In this document: positions 7,693 through 16,327 of the stretch, in pieces
Layout: every line of letters starts with the position of its first letter
Numbering within the stretch: position 1 is the stretch's first letter
DNA from: a virus
Length of the DNA stretch: 64,000 nucleotides
Reading direction: 5' to 3' (one strand)
IMG/VR virus record: IMGVR_UViG_3300025669_000021
Coordinates: 1-64,000 of that record
The notes under the pieces: generated by a model
The model's input: the letters and a program-made list of their open reading frames with translations, nothing else
The model's database searches: none
Told to the model about the DNA's origin: nothing
Program-made: the position numbers and the translations under genes

Positions 7693-8649
7693 ATGACAAC
7701 CGATATATCGTTAATCAAAGACATGGTGCTGATCAAGGTAACGGTGAGAGCCTATCTCGGAACCGTGCGGAGCGACAAGGCCGCTAGGGATGCAGAGAAC
7801 ACATCTGGTGCAGAGATGGGATCAGTGGATGCCAGTGTGAAGAATCTGGCAGAGGAGTATGCAGGTCCCATCCGTCATGCCCGTAGTGTCATCCGTAAAT
7901 TCTGGTACGAGAACACGCTACCGTGGCTCGATGGTGGTTACAGGATTGTTCCTGCATCGGAATATCAGAAGTTGATGGATGGCATCGCAAAGTTGGTGTC
8001 GAGTGTATGGGAGAGGCCGGTGCAGAAGTTGCTCGATAACTATGATCAGGTGAGAGTCGATGCACAAGCCCGGCTCGGTGGTCTGTTTGACGAGCAGAGA
8101 TTTCCTAATAGGGAGAATCTTGCCGACAAGTTCGATGTCGATGTTTTCCGATCATCGGTACAGAACCCCGGAGATATCCGCATCAATGGTTTGATGGGTG
8201 ATGCCATAGAGGAGATCCAGAAGGAAGTAAGCGACAAATATGCAGTCCAGATCAAGGGTGCAGTGGATCAAGTCGTGGATACGATCAGAGCGACCATGAT
8301 ATCGGTTGCAGAGAGAATGGATCGCCCAGGCAAGGGAGCCAAGTACAAGGGCTTATGGGGAACCGTGCAGAGGTTAGTCGACACCCTACCCGCATTGAAC
8401 ATCACGGGCAATGAAGAGATCAGCAAGGCGATTGATGGTATGAGAGAAGAGATCGCCGGGGTGGATCTGACGGAGATCAGGGAGAAGACAGCCACAAGGG
8501 AGCAGGTCAAGAGCGCAGCATTGAGGATAGAGAAAGGCCTTACTGCATCGGGCAAACCGTCTGTGGCTGAGACTGCAATCACGAAAAGCGGGATCGGTGT
8601 GACTGTCGGACAGACAACAAGCGGCGACCTGGGAAATATGTTCAAGTGA
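7693..8649 (+). CDS. DUF3150-like protein of the MoxR/VWA module
   Basis: A 318-residue, largely helical protein between the MoxR ATPase and the VWA protein. In phages this slot is commonly held by DUF3150 proteins, and the all-alpha make-up and length agree; the assignment is from context more than from a motif. It starts at ATG 7693 after GGAAGAGAAC and ends in a TGATG overlap with the second Cys-rich gene. It may bridge ATPase and VWA subunits, but that is inference. Confidence 0.6.
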   Translation: MTTDISLIKDMVLIKVTVRAYLGTVRSDKAARDAENTSGAEMGSVDASVKNLAEEYAGPIRHARSVIRKFWYENTLPWLDGGYRIVPASEYQKLMDGIAKLVSSVWERPVQKLLDNYDQVRVDAQARLGGLFDEQRFPNRENLADKFDVDVFRSSVQNPGDIRINGLMGDAIEEIQKEVSDKYAVQIKGAVDQVVDTIRATMISVAERMDRPGKGAKYKGLWGTVQRLVDTLPALNITGNEEISKAIDGMREEIAGVDLTEIREKTATREQVKSAALRIEKGLTASGKPSVAETAITKSGIGVTVGQTTSGDLGNMFK

Positions 8650-8903
8650 TGTCATGGCAATGGAATGGGGCATACTGTGGAGAATGTTATTTCCTGAGCA
8701 TTATGCGTAACAAGTGCATGCACTATTCTCAATGTGGTCAAAAGAATGGTGTGATGGATTCGGCATGCATAAAGTTCCGAGAAGAGGAAACAGATCCATT
8801 GAAGTTGGCGATCCTGTCGGCAGAACGAAATCGGAGAATACGAAATGAAGAAATTGACACCAGAGTTGAAAATCAAAAAGGCCTTGATCGCATTAATGCG
8901 TGA
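8649..8903 (+). CDS. Cys-rich small protein, copy 2 of 3 (Z2)
   Basis: An 84-residue paralogue of the proteins at 7399 and 10338: NGAYCGECYFL, two mid Cys, SACIKF, then TDPLKLAILSAERNRR. The start ATG overlaps the preceding stop as TGATG, exactly as for copies 1 and 3. Its 3' end overlaps the start of the VWA gene by 59 bases, so the last 20 residues share DNA with the VWA N-terminus. Probable zinc-binding fold; no enzyme motif. Confidence 0.75.
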   Translation: MSWQWNGAYCGECYFLSIMRNKCMHYSQCGQKNGVMDSACIKFREEETDPLKLAILSAERNRRIRNEEIDTRVENQKGLDRINA

Positions 8904-10338
8904 AGAACCTTTCTTTGCCTCGCTCCTGTTGAAGATGGAGATCGTGGAGGAGGAGAGGGTGGGAACCTTTGGCACGAATGGGTCGAAGGTCTTTTATAGC
9001 CCTTCCTTTGTCGAGACACTGACACCGGGCAATGTCAGAGTGATTCTGACGCATGAAGCCATGCACGTTGGGCTAGGTCATCATCTGCGCTCTACAGAGT
9101 TGTCGGTGTTGGATCTCGGAGTGGTGAAGGCTGTGAAGGAAGGGAAGAGTCGCCAGAAAGAGATGTGGAATATTGCAGGAGACATGGCAATCAACTCGCA
9201 TCTCGATTCGGACAAGGATTGCCCAGAGGAAGGGACATTCGCAGGGAAGGGTGAATGGGCCGATTACGAAAAAGGAAAGAATGCGGAGACATACTATGCC
9301 AGGATCAAAAAAGAAGATGATAAATGCAATAGGTCTGGAAGTGATGGCGGTGATCGAGATCAAGGGCCATCACAAGATGGTCAGATTCAGAAGGCACAAG
9401 GGGATCAAGGATCTGATAGCGATGGTTCGCCCTCTGATAACAATCGGGGCAATGAGGCAGTCGGAGAAAATGGAAAAGGGGGGAGTGATAGTACGAATGG
9501 CGGGAATGATGGAGATCACGGACGATCCCCTAGTGATGGCGATCAGGGAGGCAGTACCGGACAAGCTCAAAGCGATGGAAAAGATGGAAGTGGAATGGAC
9601 GGAATATCCAATCGAGATCCCGATAAGATAGACCGTGGACAGACCACACCATTCGGAACAGTGATGGCGCCGGAAGATCAGAGTGAAGAGGGAAGGCAAG
9701 AGGCAGAAAAGAATTGGGAGCAGATGGTGGCAGGTGCGATGGTGGAAGCCAAGGGTGCAGGAAAGATGCCCGGATGGATGGAAGAAGCGATTACAGAGAA
9801 GCTCAAGGTGGCACAAGTGCCATGGGAGCAAGCGTTGAGGCCGATGCTCACATCGTTTGCCCGTGGTGGTTTCAGCTACCGAAGGCCAAGCCGTCGATTC
9901 TCGTACTTGAAGGGAGTGATCATGCCTTCCAATCTGCAACGCACATTGGAGTCGGCACTATTCGCCACCGATACCTCTGGGAGTATGTCTCAGGACGAAT
10001 GCAACCTAGTATTGAAGGAGATGGAAAAGGTGATCATGGAGTTCCCATCCTCTCTGCTAGATGTCGTGATGTTCGATACAGAGATACGAGAGGAAAGCAA
10101 ATTCCAGATGAAGGATTGCCCAATCAAGATTAACGATTGGACATGGAAGGGAAGAGGGGGAACGAAGTTCAAGCCCATCATCGACAAGATCAGGAGAGAG
10201 CGACCAGTGGTGTCGGTGATCCTAACCGATGGCGGGCATTGTGATGGATGGCAAGAAGATCCGGGCAGTCCTGTGATCTGGCTAGTGACAGAAGATGTGG
10301 TGGCCCCGTATGGTCGGACAATCAGGATGAAAGTCTGA
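8845..10338 (+). CDS. DUF2201-like metallopeptidase-VWA protein
   Basis: A 497-residue two-domain protein. Residues 1-130 hold a zincin-like helix HEAMHVGLGHH near 69 and NIAGDMAINSHL, as in DUF2201 putative metallopeptidases. Residues 155-280 are a disordered Gly/Ser/Asp/Gln linker. Residues 365-490 are a VWA domain with the MIDAS box DTSGSMS near 375, a GTKF Thr near 440 and ILTDGGHCDG near 461. Proteins of this kind pair with MoxR ATPases, here encoded at 6194. The MIDAS ligands look complete. Stop overlaps the third Cys-rich gene (TGATG). Confidence 0.85.
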   Translation: MKKLTPELKIKKALIALMREEPFFASLLLKMEIVEEERVGTFGTNGSKVFYSPSFVETLTPGNVRVILTHEAMHVGLGHHLRSTELSVLDLGVVKAVKEGKSRQKEMWNIAGDMAINSHLDSDKDCPEEGTFAGKGEWADYEKGKNAETYYARIKKEDDKCNRSGSDGGDRDQGPSQDGQIQKAQGDQGSDSDGSPSDNNRGNEAVGENGKGGSDSTNGGNDGDHGRSPSDGDQGGSTGQAQSDGKDGSGMDGISNRDPDKIDRGQTTPFGTVMAPEDQSEEGRQEAEKNWEQMVAGAMVEAKGAGKMPGWMEEAITEKLKVAQVPWEQALRPMLTSFARGGFSYRRPSRRFSYLKGVIMPSNLQRTLESALFATDTSGSMSQDECNLVLKEMEKVIMEFPSSLLDVVMFDTEIREESKFQMKDCPIKINDWTWKGRGGTKFKPIIDKIRRERPVVSVILTDGGHCDGWQEDPGSPVIWLVTEDVVAPYGRTIRMKV

Positions 10339-10808
10339 TGCCATCGATACGAAGGAAATATGGATTTTCTGATGAGGAATACAAGGCGGCTCAGAAGTCC
10401 ATTGTACGGTATTGGGGGCAAGGCGGGATTGGGCAGATCGATTATGCCCATCCCGCTAAACCTGGGAGTGGTCCGAAGGGTGCCTTCTGCAAAGAATGTA
10501 AACACAGGAGACACCGAAATGGAGAAAAGGTCTATAAGAAATGCCAGTTATTGATGATGGCCATCGCGAATAATCGGGAGAACCAAATCAAGATATTGAG
10601 GAAGGGAGATCAAGCGTGCGAACTCTTCCAAGATTGGGGAACCGACCCATTGAAGTTGGCGATCAAATCGGCGGAGAGAGCAAGGAGGAATGAGAAGGAG
10701 AAGGAGAAGGAAGATGCCGCCACCCAGAGGAAGTTGGGGAACATCAACGATCTGTCATGGGATTGCTCCCGCCAGCCGAATGATCGGAAACACAAAAGGC
10801 TGATCTAG
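10338..10808 (+). CDS. Cys-rich small protein, copy 3 of 3 (Z3), N-terminally extended
   Basis: A 156-residue paralogue of the proteins at 7399 and 8649 with about 40 extra N-terminal residues and a long charged helix at the end. The shared core is KGAFCKECKHRR, a mid Cys, QACELF and TDPLKLAIKSAERARR. The ATG at 10338 overlaps the VWA stop (TGATG). The tail (KEKEKEDA) is probably coiled coil. The conservation of the DPLKLA...SAER block across three copies suggests a common binding partner. Confidence 0.75.
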   Translation: MPSIRRKYGFSDEEYKAAQKSIVRYWGQGGIGQIDYAHPAKPGSGPKGAFCKECKHRRHRNGEKVYKKCQLLMMAIANNRENQIKILRKGDQACELFQDWGTDPLKLAIKSAERARRNEKEKEKEDAATQRKLGNINDLSWDCSRQPNDRKHKRLI

Positions 10809-10827
10809 GGATATTGAGAGGAGAAGT

Positions 10828-11097
10828 ATGACGAGTTTTTATCTAACCAAGAAGCAGTTGATCGAGATGGATACCATGGGAGAAATCGGTGCGGCAGAAA
10901 GGGATGAGTTGAGGGAGGGGAAGAAATACATCGTCCAGAATCAGAAGGCCGAAGATGATGGGACGGTGACATTGCTTGTGGCCTTGTCGGGGACAAAGCA
11001 GGTGAAGGTGTCAGTGGGGCCGGAAGAGTTCCGCAAGATAGGAACCACAGAGGATGGCCTAGAGATGCCAGATGGCCGTATATGGGGTGAGAGCTAA
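10828..11097 (+). CDS. Small hypothetical protein
   Basis: An 89-residue protein of unknown function with a helical start (LTKKQLIEMDTMGEIG) and a strand-rich SH3-like stretch (GKKYIVQNQK, GTVTLLVALSG, KQVKVSVGPEEF). A strong AGAGGAGAAG precedes ATG 10828. It directly follows the third Cys-rich gene and may belong to the same transcription unit. Confidence 0.7.
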   Translation: MTSFYLTKKQLIEMDTMGEIGAAERDELREGKKYIVQNQKAEDDGTVTLLVALSGTKQVKVSVGPEEFRKIGTTEDGLEMPDGRIWGES

Positions 11098-11113
11098 GAG
11101 GGAGGGTGAAAGG

Positions 11114-11719
11114 GTGAACGAAAATAGGAAACAGCTTCTCGCCGTAATGGTGGGGCTAGAGCGCGGATGTGTGGCGGGGATGTTGGATGCCGGGAAGATG
11201 GTGGAAGATGAATTCCTGAAAAAGAGTGAATGGGTGGGAGAGAGAGGGCAAATCCAGAATGCAGCATCGAGGGCTGCGGGATTCGTATTTGAGAACACGG
11301 GGATCAGCAAACAAAATGCGTGGTACTACCATGCTCTGCTTGCCCACCAGAAGATCATCGAGAGCGACAAGAATAGGATCAGGGCGAATCCGAATGTCAC
11401 AATGGCTTGGATGAATTGGATCATCTTCCGAGAGGAACCTGCAATCCATTCGATCTGTAAGGAGATCACCCGGACTACTCCACGGCAAGAGTTTGAAGTG
11501 ATAAGGTCGGGCAAAAAGAAGAGCGGGCAAGTCAACAATGCAGGTGGAAGAGGAAAGGATGTCAACAAGACCCCGCCAGAGTTGCCAGAGAAGTGGGATG
11601 TCGAGCATATGCACGATTATTTTCTAGGGCTGTTAAGTGCAAGCGAAAGGATGTTCGGGACAGGGCCAGATAAGATTGCAGATGGATTCGATAGTGCGAG
11701 AAAACGGTTCAACGTATGA
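11114..11719 (+). CDS. Hypothetical phage protein
   Basis: A 201-residue protein of unknown function. The frame is open from ATG 11072, which would overlap the previous gene, but GTG 11114 sits seven bases after GGAGGG and is preferred. The N-terminal two thirds are helical with many Trp/Tyr (NAWYYHALLAHQ, AWMNWIIFREEP); a basic Gly-rich linker (residues 135-155) leads to a short helical tail. No motif recognised. Confidence 0.65.
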   Translation: MNENRKQLLAVMVGLERGCVAGMLDAGKMVEDEFLKKSEWVGERGQIQNAASRAAGFVFENTGISKQNAWYYHALLAHQKIIESDKNRIRANPNVTMAWMNWIIFREEPAIHSICKEITRTTPRQEFEVIRSGKKKSGQVNNAGGRGKDVNKTPPELPEKWDVEHMHDYFLGLLSASERMFGTGPDKIADGFDSARKRFNV

Positions 11720-11728
11720 AGGAGAGAC

Positions 11729-11938
11729 ATGAGCGAAATTGAAGACTTGAAGAAGCAGGTGCAGAAGTATCGGATCGCATTGATCAGGGAGAAAGCCAAG
11801 AAGGAAATAGTGGAGGGAGTAAACAGATTGTACCAAGTGGCAATTGCCGAGTGCCATCTGAAACATGGTTTTGATATGGGAGAATTAAAGAAGAAGATCG
11901 AGCAGTACCATGCTCGGCATAATGTGAAAGGTGGATGA
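11729..11938 (+). CDS. Small coiled-coil protein
   Basis: A 69-residue, Lys/Glu-rich helical protein, predicted as a coiled coil through most of its length. GAAGGAGAGAC precedes ATG 11729. Its 3' end overlaps the start of a ribbon-helix-helix gene by eight bases. Function unknown. Confidence 0.65.
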   Translation: MSEIEDLKKQVQKYRIALIREKAKKEIVEGVNRLYQVAIAECHLKHGFDMGELKKKIEQYHARHNVKGG

Positions 11939-12113
11939 AGTGAAGCGAACAGTGTCAGTGATGGAGAGGCTGAATTGTACCATCAGGCCGGAAGCCAGGA
12001 AGATGGCAATCGAGATAGCAAAGGCGAAGCACGAAGGGAACATCAGCGAAGCCATTGAAGAGATGATCCGAGACAAGCACAAGAAACTCAAGAAGGAGAA
12101 GGTGAAGAGATGA
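11931..12113 (+). CDS. Ribbon-helix-helix-like small DNA-binding protein
   Basis: A 60-residue protein with a CopG/Arc-like pattern: a strand (RLNCTIRP), a first helix (EARKMAIEIAKAKHEG), the N-I-S-E-A turn and a second helix (IEEMIRDKHKKL), then a basic tail. GTG 11931 is taken as the start; ATG 11961 is possible. Stop overlaps the next gene (ATGA). Likely a local transcription regulator; target unknown. Confidence 0.6.
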   Translation: MDEVKRTVSVMERLNCTIRPEARKMAIEIAKAKHEGNISEAIEEMIRDKHKKLKKEKVKR

Positions 12114-13018
12114 CCAGCGAAAACGAAACGAAAGAAGTCACCAAGACAGATAGTGGCACATCGCAGATCGTAATGATGGAGGAGCAGCTTTTACAGAGGA
12201 TCGAAGCTGTCGATCGCATGACGAAACTGATCAACACAAGAACAGACCCCAGGACAGATCTAAACATTGTGCAAGGTCAGCCATGCAGGAATGGGAATCT
12301 GGCAAAGAAGCTATATCGAATGTTCGGCGGGACATTTGCTTACATCAAAGACAATGAAGGCATCCCCATCGTGAGGCGAATTGATCAGGAAGATGGTCAT
12401 GGGAAATATTATTACTACGAAGCCTATGGTCGGTACACGCCTCCATTTGGCTATGGTGATGCAGTCGAGGCATCGGGGATGTTCTCTTCCAGAGATTCTT
12501 TCTTTGGCAAGGATCAAGATGGGTGGAAGCCATTGGATGAAGTGAATGAACAGGATGTCAGGCAAGCTGCTCAGACAGAGTGTTTCAAGAAATGCGTATT
12601 CACAGCCTGTGGCCTTGGTCGTCTAACCTTAGAGGAGTGTGAAGAGGCCGGGATGGATATGACCAAGTGCGAAGGATATCAGGGAAGGTCAAATGCCGGG
12701 AGCAAGGGCGGAAGCACGGACACGGAAGAGGATGGAGATGTGAGGGCAGAGATTGAGAAGATGTGCCGAGAGATGTTTGCCAATGGATTGAAGCATCCAG
12801 AGACAGGCAAGCCATTCAACTCTATCGATGATCTGTTGAAGGTGATCACGACGACAGAGACATGGAGGGGATGGGATAGCATCGCCCGGATCTCTGCAAA
12901 GGGATTGGGAATCACGTTGAAGGGAGTGCTCGCGGTTTATACCGAATGGCAGAAGAGTGCAGGGATCGATGATGACAATGTTCCTCTCGGTGAAGGGCCA
13001 GAAGGAGATGGCAAATGA
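12110..13018 (+). CDS. Possible single-strand annealing recombinase
   Basis: A 302-residue protein not recognised with certainty. The core (residues 45-185) has GGTFAYIKDNEG, YYYYEAYGRYTPPFG and DVRQAAQTECFKKCVFTACGLG; a strand-rich domain followed by a helix of the AxxxxxFKxxxxxxGLG kind is typical of ERF/Sak/Rad52-type annealing proteins. Residues 195-210 are a Gly/Ser/Asp linker, the usual spacer before a C-terminal domain. It is translationally coupled (ATGA) to an exonuclease, the classic annealing protein-exonuclease pair. The functional call is inference from this pairing. Confidence 0.45.
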   Translation: MTSENETKEVTKTDSGTSQIVMMEEQLLQRIEAVDRMTKLINTRTDPRTDLNIVQGQPCRNGNLAKKLYRMFGGTFAYIKDNEGIPIVRRIDQEDGHGKYYYYEAYGRYTPPFGYGDAVEASGMFSSRDSFFGKDQDGWKPLDEVNEQDVRQAAQTECFKKCVFTACGLGRLTLEECEEAGMDMTKCEGYQGRSNAGSKGGSTDTEEDGDVRAEIEKMCREMFANGLKHPETGKPFNSIDDLLKVITTTETWRGWDSIARISAKGLGITLKGVLAVYTEWQKSAGIDDDNVPLGEGPEGDGK

Positions 13019-14049
13019 TCCTGAAAGAAATCATCGAGGGTGCAATAGATCAGCACTTCCAGAGGCGGGTGGAGAATGTCTACCCGGTCAATAACACATG
13101 GGCATCAGAGATCGGGCATCCGTGTGCCCGTTTCCTGGTCTATCGGCAGACGGAGTGGAGGATACAAAAGAAGTTTGAATCGTACCATGGGGCATTGTTC
13201 GATCTGGGGAATCTGCATGGCAAGCGAGCCCTCCGGGTTTTGGAGGATGCCTTAGATGGATCTCCTGCAACACGGCACATAGAAGTGCAGCAAGCGGAAG
13301 TGTCATTGCCGGAGAATGAATATGGGATCACCGGGAGACTCGATTGCGTATTGAAGATCGGGAGAGTCGGGAAGCGATCACTATATGTGCCGGGAGAGGT
13401 CAAAGGATTGGCCGATGCCAATTATAGGAAGATAAACTGCGAGGATGACATGCGGAATGCGACTGCCGTATATCTGAGGAAGTACCCCGGACAGTTGCAG
13501 ATCTATATGAGGCTAACCGAGACAGAGCATGGAGTTTTCATTCTGTGCAGTAAGCAATCGGGGGGATTCAAGCTCATCGATATCAGGCACGACAAAGCCT
13601 ATACCGATGCATTGATCGCCAAGGCCGTGGTCGTGAAGTCAGCAGCCAGGAAGTATAAAGCATCAAGGTCTGATACCGGGAGGGAGAAGGCATTGCCCAA
13701 GCGATTGGATTGGACATCAACCGTCTGCGGAACGTGTGGCTTCTTGGGGGTCTGTATCCCCGACATGGCACAGCTAAGTGGTGTCGAGAATCTGCTAGGC
13801 GACAATGAGATGGAAGCTCTGTGCAAGGAGTATTCGGAAGTGAAGGAACAGGCAGCAGCCTACCGATCAGCAGATCAGAAATTGAAGAAGCACATGAAGG
13901 TGATCTGTGAAGGTATGGAAGTCGGGGATATGAAGACGATCATGCTCCCAGGTCATAATGTGGAAGTGAAGATTGGGGAACAGGTGATGCCGGAGATGAA
14001 GGCCCGGAGATCAGTCTATCCTCGGATCACGAAAGTGGAGAAGGTGTGA
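13015..14049 (+). CDS. PD-(D/E)XK exonuclease, Cas4/RecB-like with Fe-S cysteines
   Basis: A 344-residue nuclease. The catalytic core shows GRLDCVL near residue 107 (Asp), PGEVKG near 126 (Glu-x-Lys) and PGQLQIYMRL near 158 (the Gln/Tyr motif of RecB nucleases). One Cys in HPCARF near 36 plus the CGTCGFLGVC cluster near 237 give the four ligands expected for a 4Fe-4S cluster, as in Cas4 and AddB. Such enzymes resect DNA ends for recombination. It overlaps the preceding annealing-protein candidate by four bases. Confidence 0.8.
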   Translation: MILKEIIEGAIDQHFQRRVENVYPVNNTWASEIGHPCARFLVYRQTEWRIQKKFESYHGALFDLGNLHGKRALRVLEDALDGSPATRHIEVQQAEVSLPENEYGITGRLDCVLKIGRVGKRSLYVPGEVKGLADANYRKINCEDDMRNATAVYLRKYPGQLQIYMRLTETEHGVFILCSKQSGGFKLIDIRHDKAYTDALIAKAVVVKSAARKYKASRSDTGREKALPKRLDWTSTVCGTCGFLGVCIPDMAQLSGVENLLGDNEMEALCKEYSEVKEQAAAYRSADQKLKKHMKVICEGMEVGDMKTIMLPGHNVEVKIGEQVMPEMKARRSVYPRITKVEKV

Positions 14050-14050
14050 A

Positions 14051-14641
14051 ATGGCGAAGGATAGACCGTGGATGAAGTTTGAATGCCTCACATGGCTAAG
14101 TGATCCACATCTATCATGTTGTTCTCCCACGGATCGGGGAGTGCTGATTGACCTAATGAGCCTTGCACATTTCGGTGAACCTTACGGATACATCTCCAAT
14201 GGTGGGCAACCACTCGGAGATCTGGAAATACAGAGGACGCGGCACTATCCATATCAGCTATGGAGAAAGAGTCGGGACAATCTGTTGAAGGCAAACCGGA
14301 TCGCACAGGACGAAGACACAGGAGCATACTACATTCCCAGGATGGTGGAAGATGCAAAGAAGTCTGCATTGAACTCTGTCCACGGGATGTGGGGTGGCAA
14401 CCAGAAGTTGGGGGGGGGAGGGAATAGGCCCCAACCCAAAGCGGAGCCAAGTGCTTGTGTGATGTTCAAAGAGTATGCGGATACGATCTGGCTGTGTGAA
14501 ACACGGAAGCAGCCGGAGAAGGTCGCCAAGCTCTATGCGAAAGTGCAGAAGGTGTTAGGGAAGGAACAGCATGACGAGATGAAGGAACTCATCGAGGGAT
14601 GGAAGAAAGATCCCAAGTCCAAGAATACCAGGAAACAATGA
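14051..14641 (+). CDS. Replication initiator-like N-terminal domain protein
   Basis: A 196-residue protein resembling phage replisome-organiser or DUF1376-type winged-helix N-terminal domains: MKFECLTWLSDPHLSCC, then SPTDRGVLIDLMSLAHF and a GYISNGG turn. These domains usually sit in origin-binding or helicase-loading proteins, which fits the nearby recombination genes. A run of nine G bases (14410-14418) encodes GGG in a linker. The C-terminal 60 residues are helical and basic. Starts two bases after the exonuclease stop. Confidence 0.5.
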   Translation: MAKDRPWMKFECLTWLSDPHLSCCSPTDRGVLIDLMSLAHFGEPYGYISNGGQPLGDLEIQRTRHYPYQLWRKSRDNLLKANRIAQDEDTGAYYIPRMVEDAKKSALNSVHGMWGGNQKLGGGGNRPQPKAEPSACVMFKEYADTIWLCETRKQPEKVAKLYAKVQKVLGKEQHDEMKELIEGWKKDPKSKNTRKQ

Positions 14642-14654
14642 AAGTAGGTGCGTG

Positions 14655-15038
14655 ATGTCGGAAGAGACACAATATGAACTATATGAGAAAACCATCGCCC
14701 AGAAATTTGAGGATTGGGTGCATACAGAAGGGGGGGGATGGGTGGCGAATTGTTGTATTCGCTATGCTCTGAGATTTCAGAGGGAGCAAAAGAATCGGAG
14801 CATCCGTCTCATATGGGAAATGACACGGGCGGATCTGGTGGATCTGATCCAAGAGAAAGCAATGGAAGGTGTGAAGGTCGGAAGAGTGCATGGCTATGCA
14901 ATGTTAAATGCCTTCACTCCTCACATGGCTCGATTCATCGAGAATAGAGTCCCATCGCTAGGTGGCTATTTCGTGAAGCATGAACTAGGACAGCAGAGAA
15001 AACGCAAGGCAGTAGTCGTGCCGATTAGGGAGAAGTAA
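14655..15038 (+). CDS. Conserved-looking phage protein, replication region
   Basis: A 127-residue protein of unknown function. It is helical with an ANCCIRYALRFQ segment and IRLIWEMTRADLVDLI, a type of small protein often found in phage DNA-metabolism regions. ATG 14655 follows AAAGTAGGTG. An eight-G run at about 14730 lies in the coding sequence. The basic tail (GQQRKRKAVVV) could contact nucleic acid. Confidence 0.6.
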   Translation: MSEETQYELYEKTIAQKFEDWVHTEGGGWVANCCIRYALRFQREQKNRSIRLIWEMTRADLVDLIQEKAMEGVKVGRVHGYAMLNAFTPHMARFIENRVPSLGGYFVKHELGQQRKRKAVVVPIREK

Positions 15039-15040
15039 AA

Positions 15041-15910
15041 ATGGACGAGCAACTATTTATGATGGGCATGGGTTTAAGCCTTGAAGAGAAAGAAGCGAAA
15101 GCCATTGCCAACTTCCAGAACTATGAGCCAGAGGCATTGAGGAGAGATCCTATCAATGGCTATTACCTCTGCGATAGCTATGGCAAGGATAGTGATACAA
15201 TATTGGACTTGGCTAAAAGGTCTGGGGTGAAGTTCTTGGCTCACCACAACCTAACAACGCTGGATGCGCCAGAGCTGATACATTTCGGGCGGAAGTTCCA
15301 TAAGGAAACTGTGGAGCATAAGCCGAAAGTGCCAATGCTTAAATTTATGGCCGAAGGTTATTATGGCCCACCTACGAGAATTGCTCGATGGTGCTGTGCT
15401 AAATACAAAGAATCGGCGGGCATGGAGATGGTGAAGGTGTTTGGTGTTCGGGCAGCAGAGTCGGCAAGAAGAAAGTCGAGATGGAAGATCTGGACTCCAT
15501 TCAACAAAAACAATGGAGCCGGGGAGCAGATTTCATGGGTGCTAAATCCAATCCTATTCTGGTCGGACGATGATATCTGGCAATACCACAAAAAGCATAA
15601 TGTGCCATATTGTTCTCTGTACGATGAAGGCTTCACCCGGTTGGGATGTATTGGATGCCCAATGGCTGATAAGCAAAGATATGAAGAGTTCGCAAGGTGG
15701 CCAAAATATGAGGCGGCATGGAAAAGAGCGATAACGCGGTTTTATGACAAATGGCATGGTGTGCCAAGGAATGATGGCAAGCCGCGGTGGTTTGATTGCC
15801 AAAGGTCTGATGGGTCATATATTACATCTGGCAACGATCTGTGGAAATGGTGGATGGAAGAGATGCCGACAGCCGAAGCGGAAGATGATTGCCAGATAGG
15901 GCTATTCTGA
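15041..15910 (+). CDS. PAPS reductase-family PP-loop protein
   Basis: A 289-residue adenine-nucleotide alpha-hydrolase-fold protein. The PP-loop SYGKDSD is near residue 46, RWCCAKYK near 115, FGVRAAES near 135 and a C-terminal LGCIGCPM pair near 203. This is the phage branch of the phosphoadenosine phosphosulfate reductase family, which also contains DndC-like enzymes; no dnd genes are near. The usual SGGKDS loop is changed to SYGKDS. The role in phages is not established; sulfur metabolism or nucleic-acid thiolation are possible. Confidence 0.75.
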   Translation: MDEQLFMMGMGLSLEEKEAKAIANFQNYEPEALRRDPINGYYLCDSYGKDSDTILDLAKRSGVKFLAHHNLTTLDAPELIHFGRKFHKETVEHKPKVPMLKFMAEGYYGPPTRIARWCCAKYKESAGMEMVKVFGVRAAESARRKSRWKIWTPFNKNNGAGEQISWVLNPILFWSDDDIWQYHKKHNVPYCSLYDEGFTRLGCIGCPMADKQRYEEFARWPKYEAAWKRAITRFYDKWHGVPRNDGKPRWFDCQRSDGSYITSGNDLWKWWMEEMPTAEAEDDCQIGLF

Positions 15911-15939
15911 AAAAGAAAGATCAAGGAGAAGCGATAGCA

Positions 15940-16314
15940 ATGAAGAAAATGAACAAAGAACGATTCAGACACAATGCAGTGTGTGGGCCGTGTGGGAAAC
16001 CGATCACATACATCAGTCTTGCAGAGAAGCCCCAGAGCGATCCGTGGTGTCCAGAATGTTTGGCATGGTACAAGAAGCAGAAAGAGGGCATGAGCAAGTG
16101 GCAATTCGGGGTGGAGTGGAAGGATGCATTTAAGATGCTAAGGCAACCTCTGAGGGGATGGGTGGCTTGTGTGGTGTGGTGGGACTTCTTGGCAGATGAT
16201 GTGACACTATTCGAACTGCTCCACTATTATCCCTATTCCCATTCGCATTCGATGGTGGATGCAGATCTAGCCCAGGGGTTACGGACAAGAGGCGAGGATG
16301 AATGCCCGATCTAA
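15940..16314 (+). CDS. Small protein with CxxC zinc ribbon
   Basis: A 124-residue protein. Two CxxC pairs, CGPCGK and CPECLAW, about 30 residues apart, suggest one zinc ribbon. The second half is rich in Trp and aromatic residues (VACVVWWDFLADD). ATG 15940 is chosen because it follows AAGGAGAAG; the frame is open upstream over the PAPS-reductase gene. Unknown function; last gene before the cassette zone. Confidence 0.65.
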   Translation: MKKMNKERFRHNAVCGPCGKPITYISLAEKPQSDPWCPECLAWYKKQKEGMSKWQFGVEWKDAFKMLRQPLRGWVACVVWWDFLADDVTLFELLHYYPYSHSHSMVDADLAQGLRTRGEDECPI

Positions 16315-16327
16315 GCTAGAGGCAGCG

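Noticed and set aside
7596-7787. 63-residue frame between the first Cys-rich gene and the DUF3150-like gene
   Set aside because: It overlaps both neighbours and has a shadow-like composition; the genes it overlaps have better starts.
9370-9939. Long minus-strand frame (189 codons) opposite the VWA gene
   Set aside because: It is antisense to the Gly/Ser linker and MIDAS region of a well supported gene and has no ribosome site or recognisable domain.
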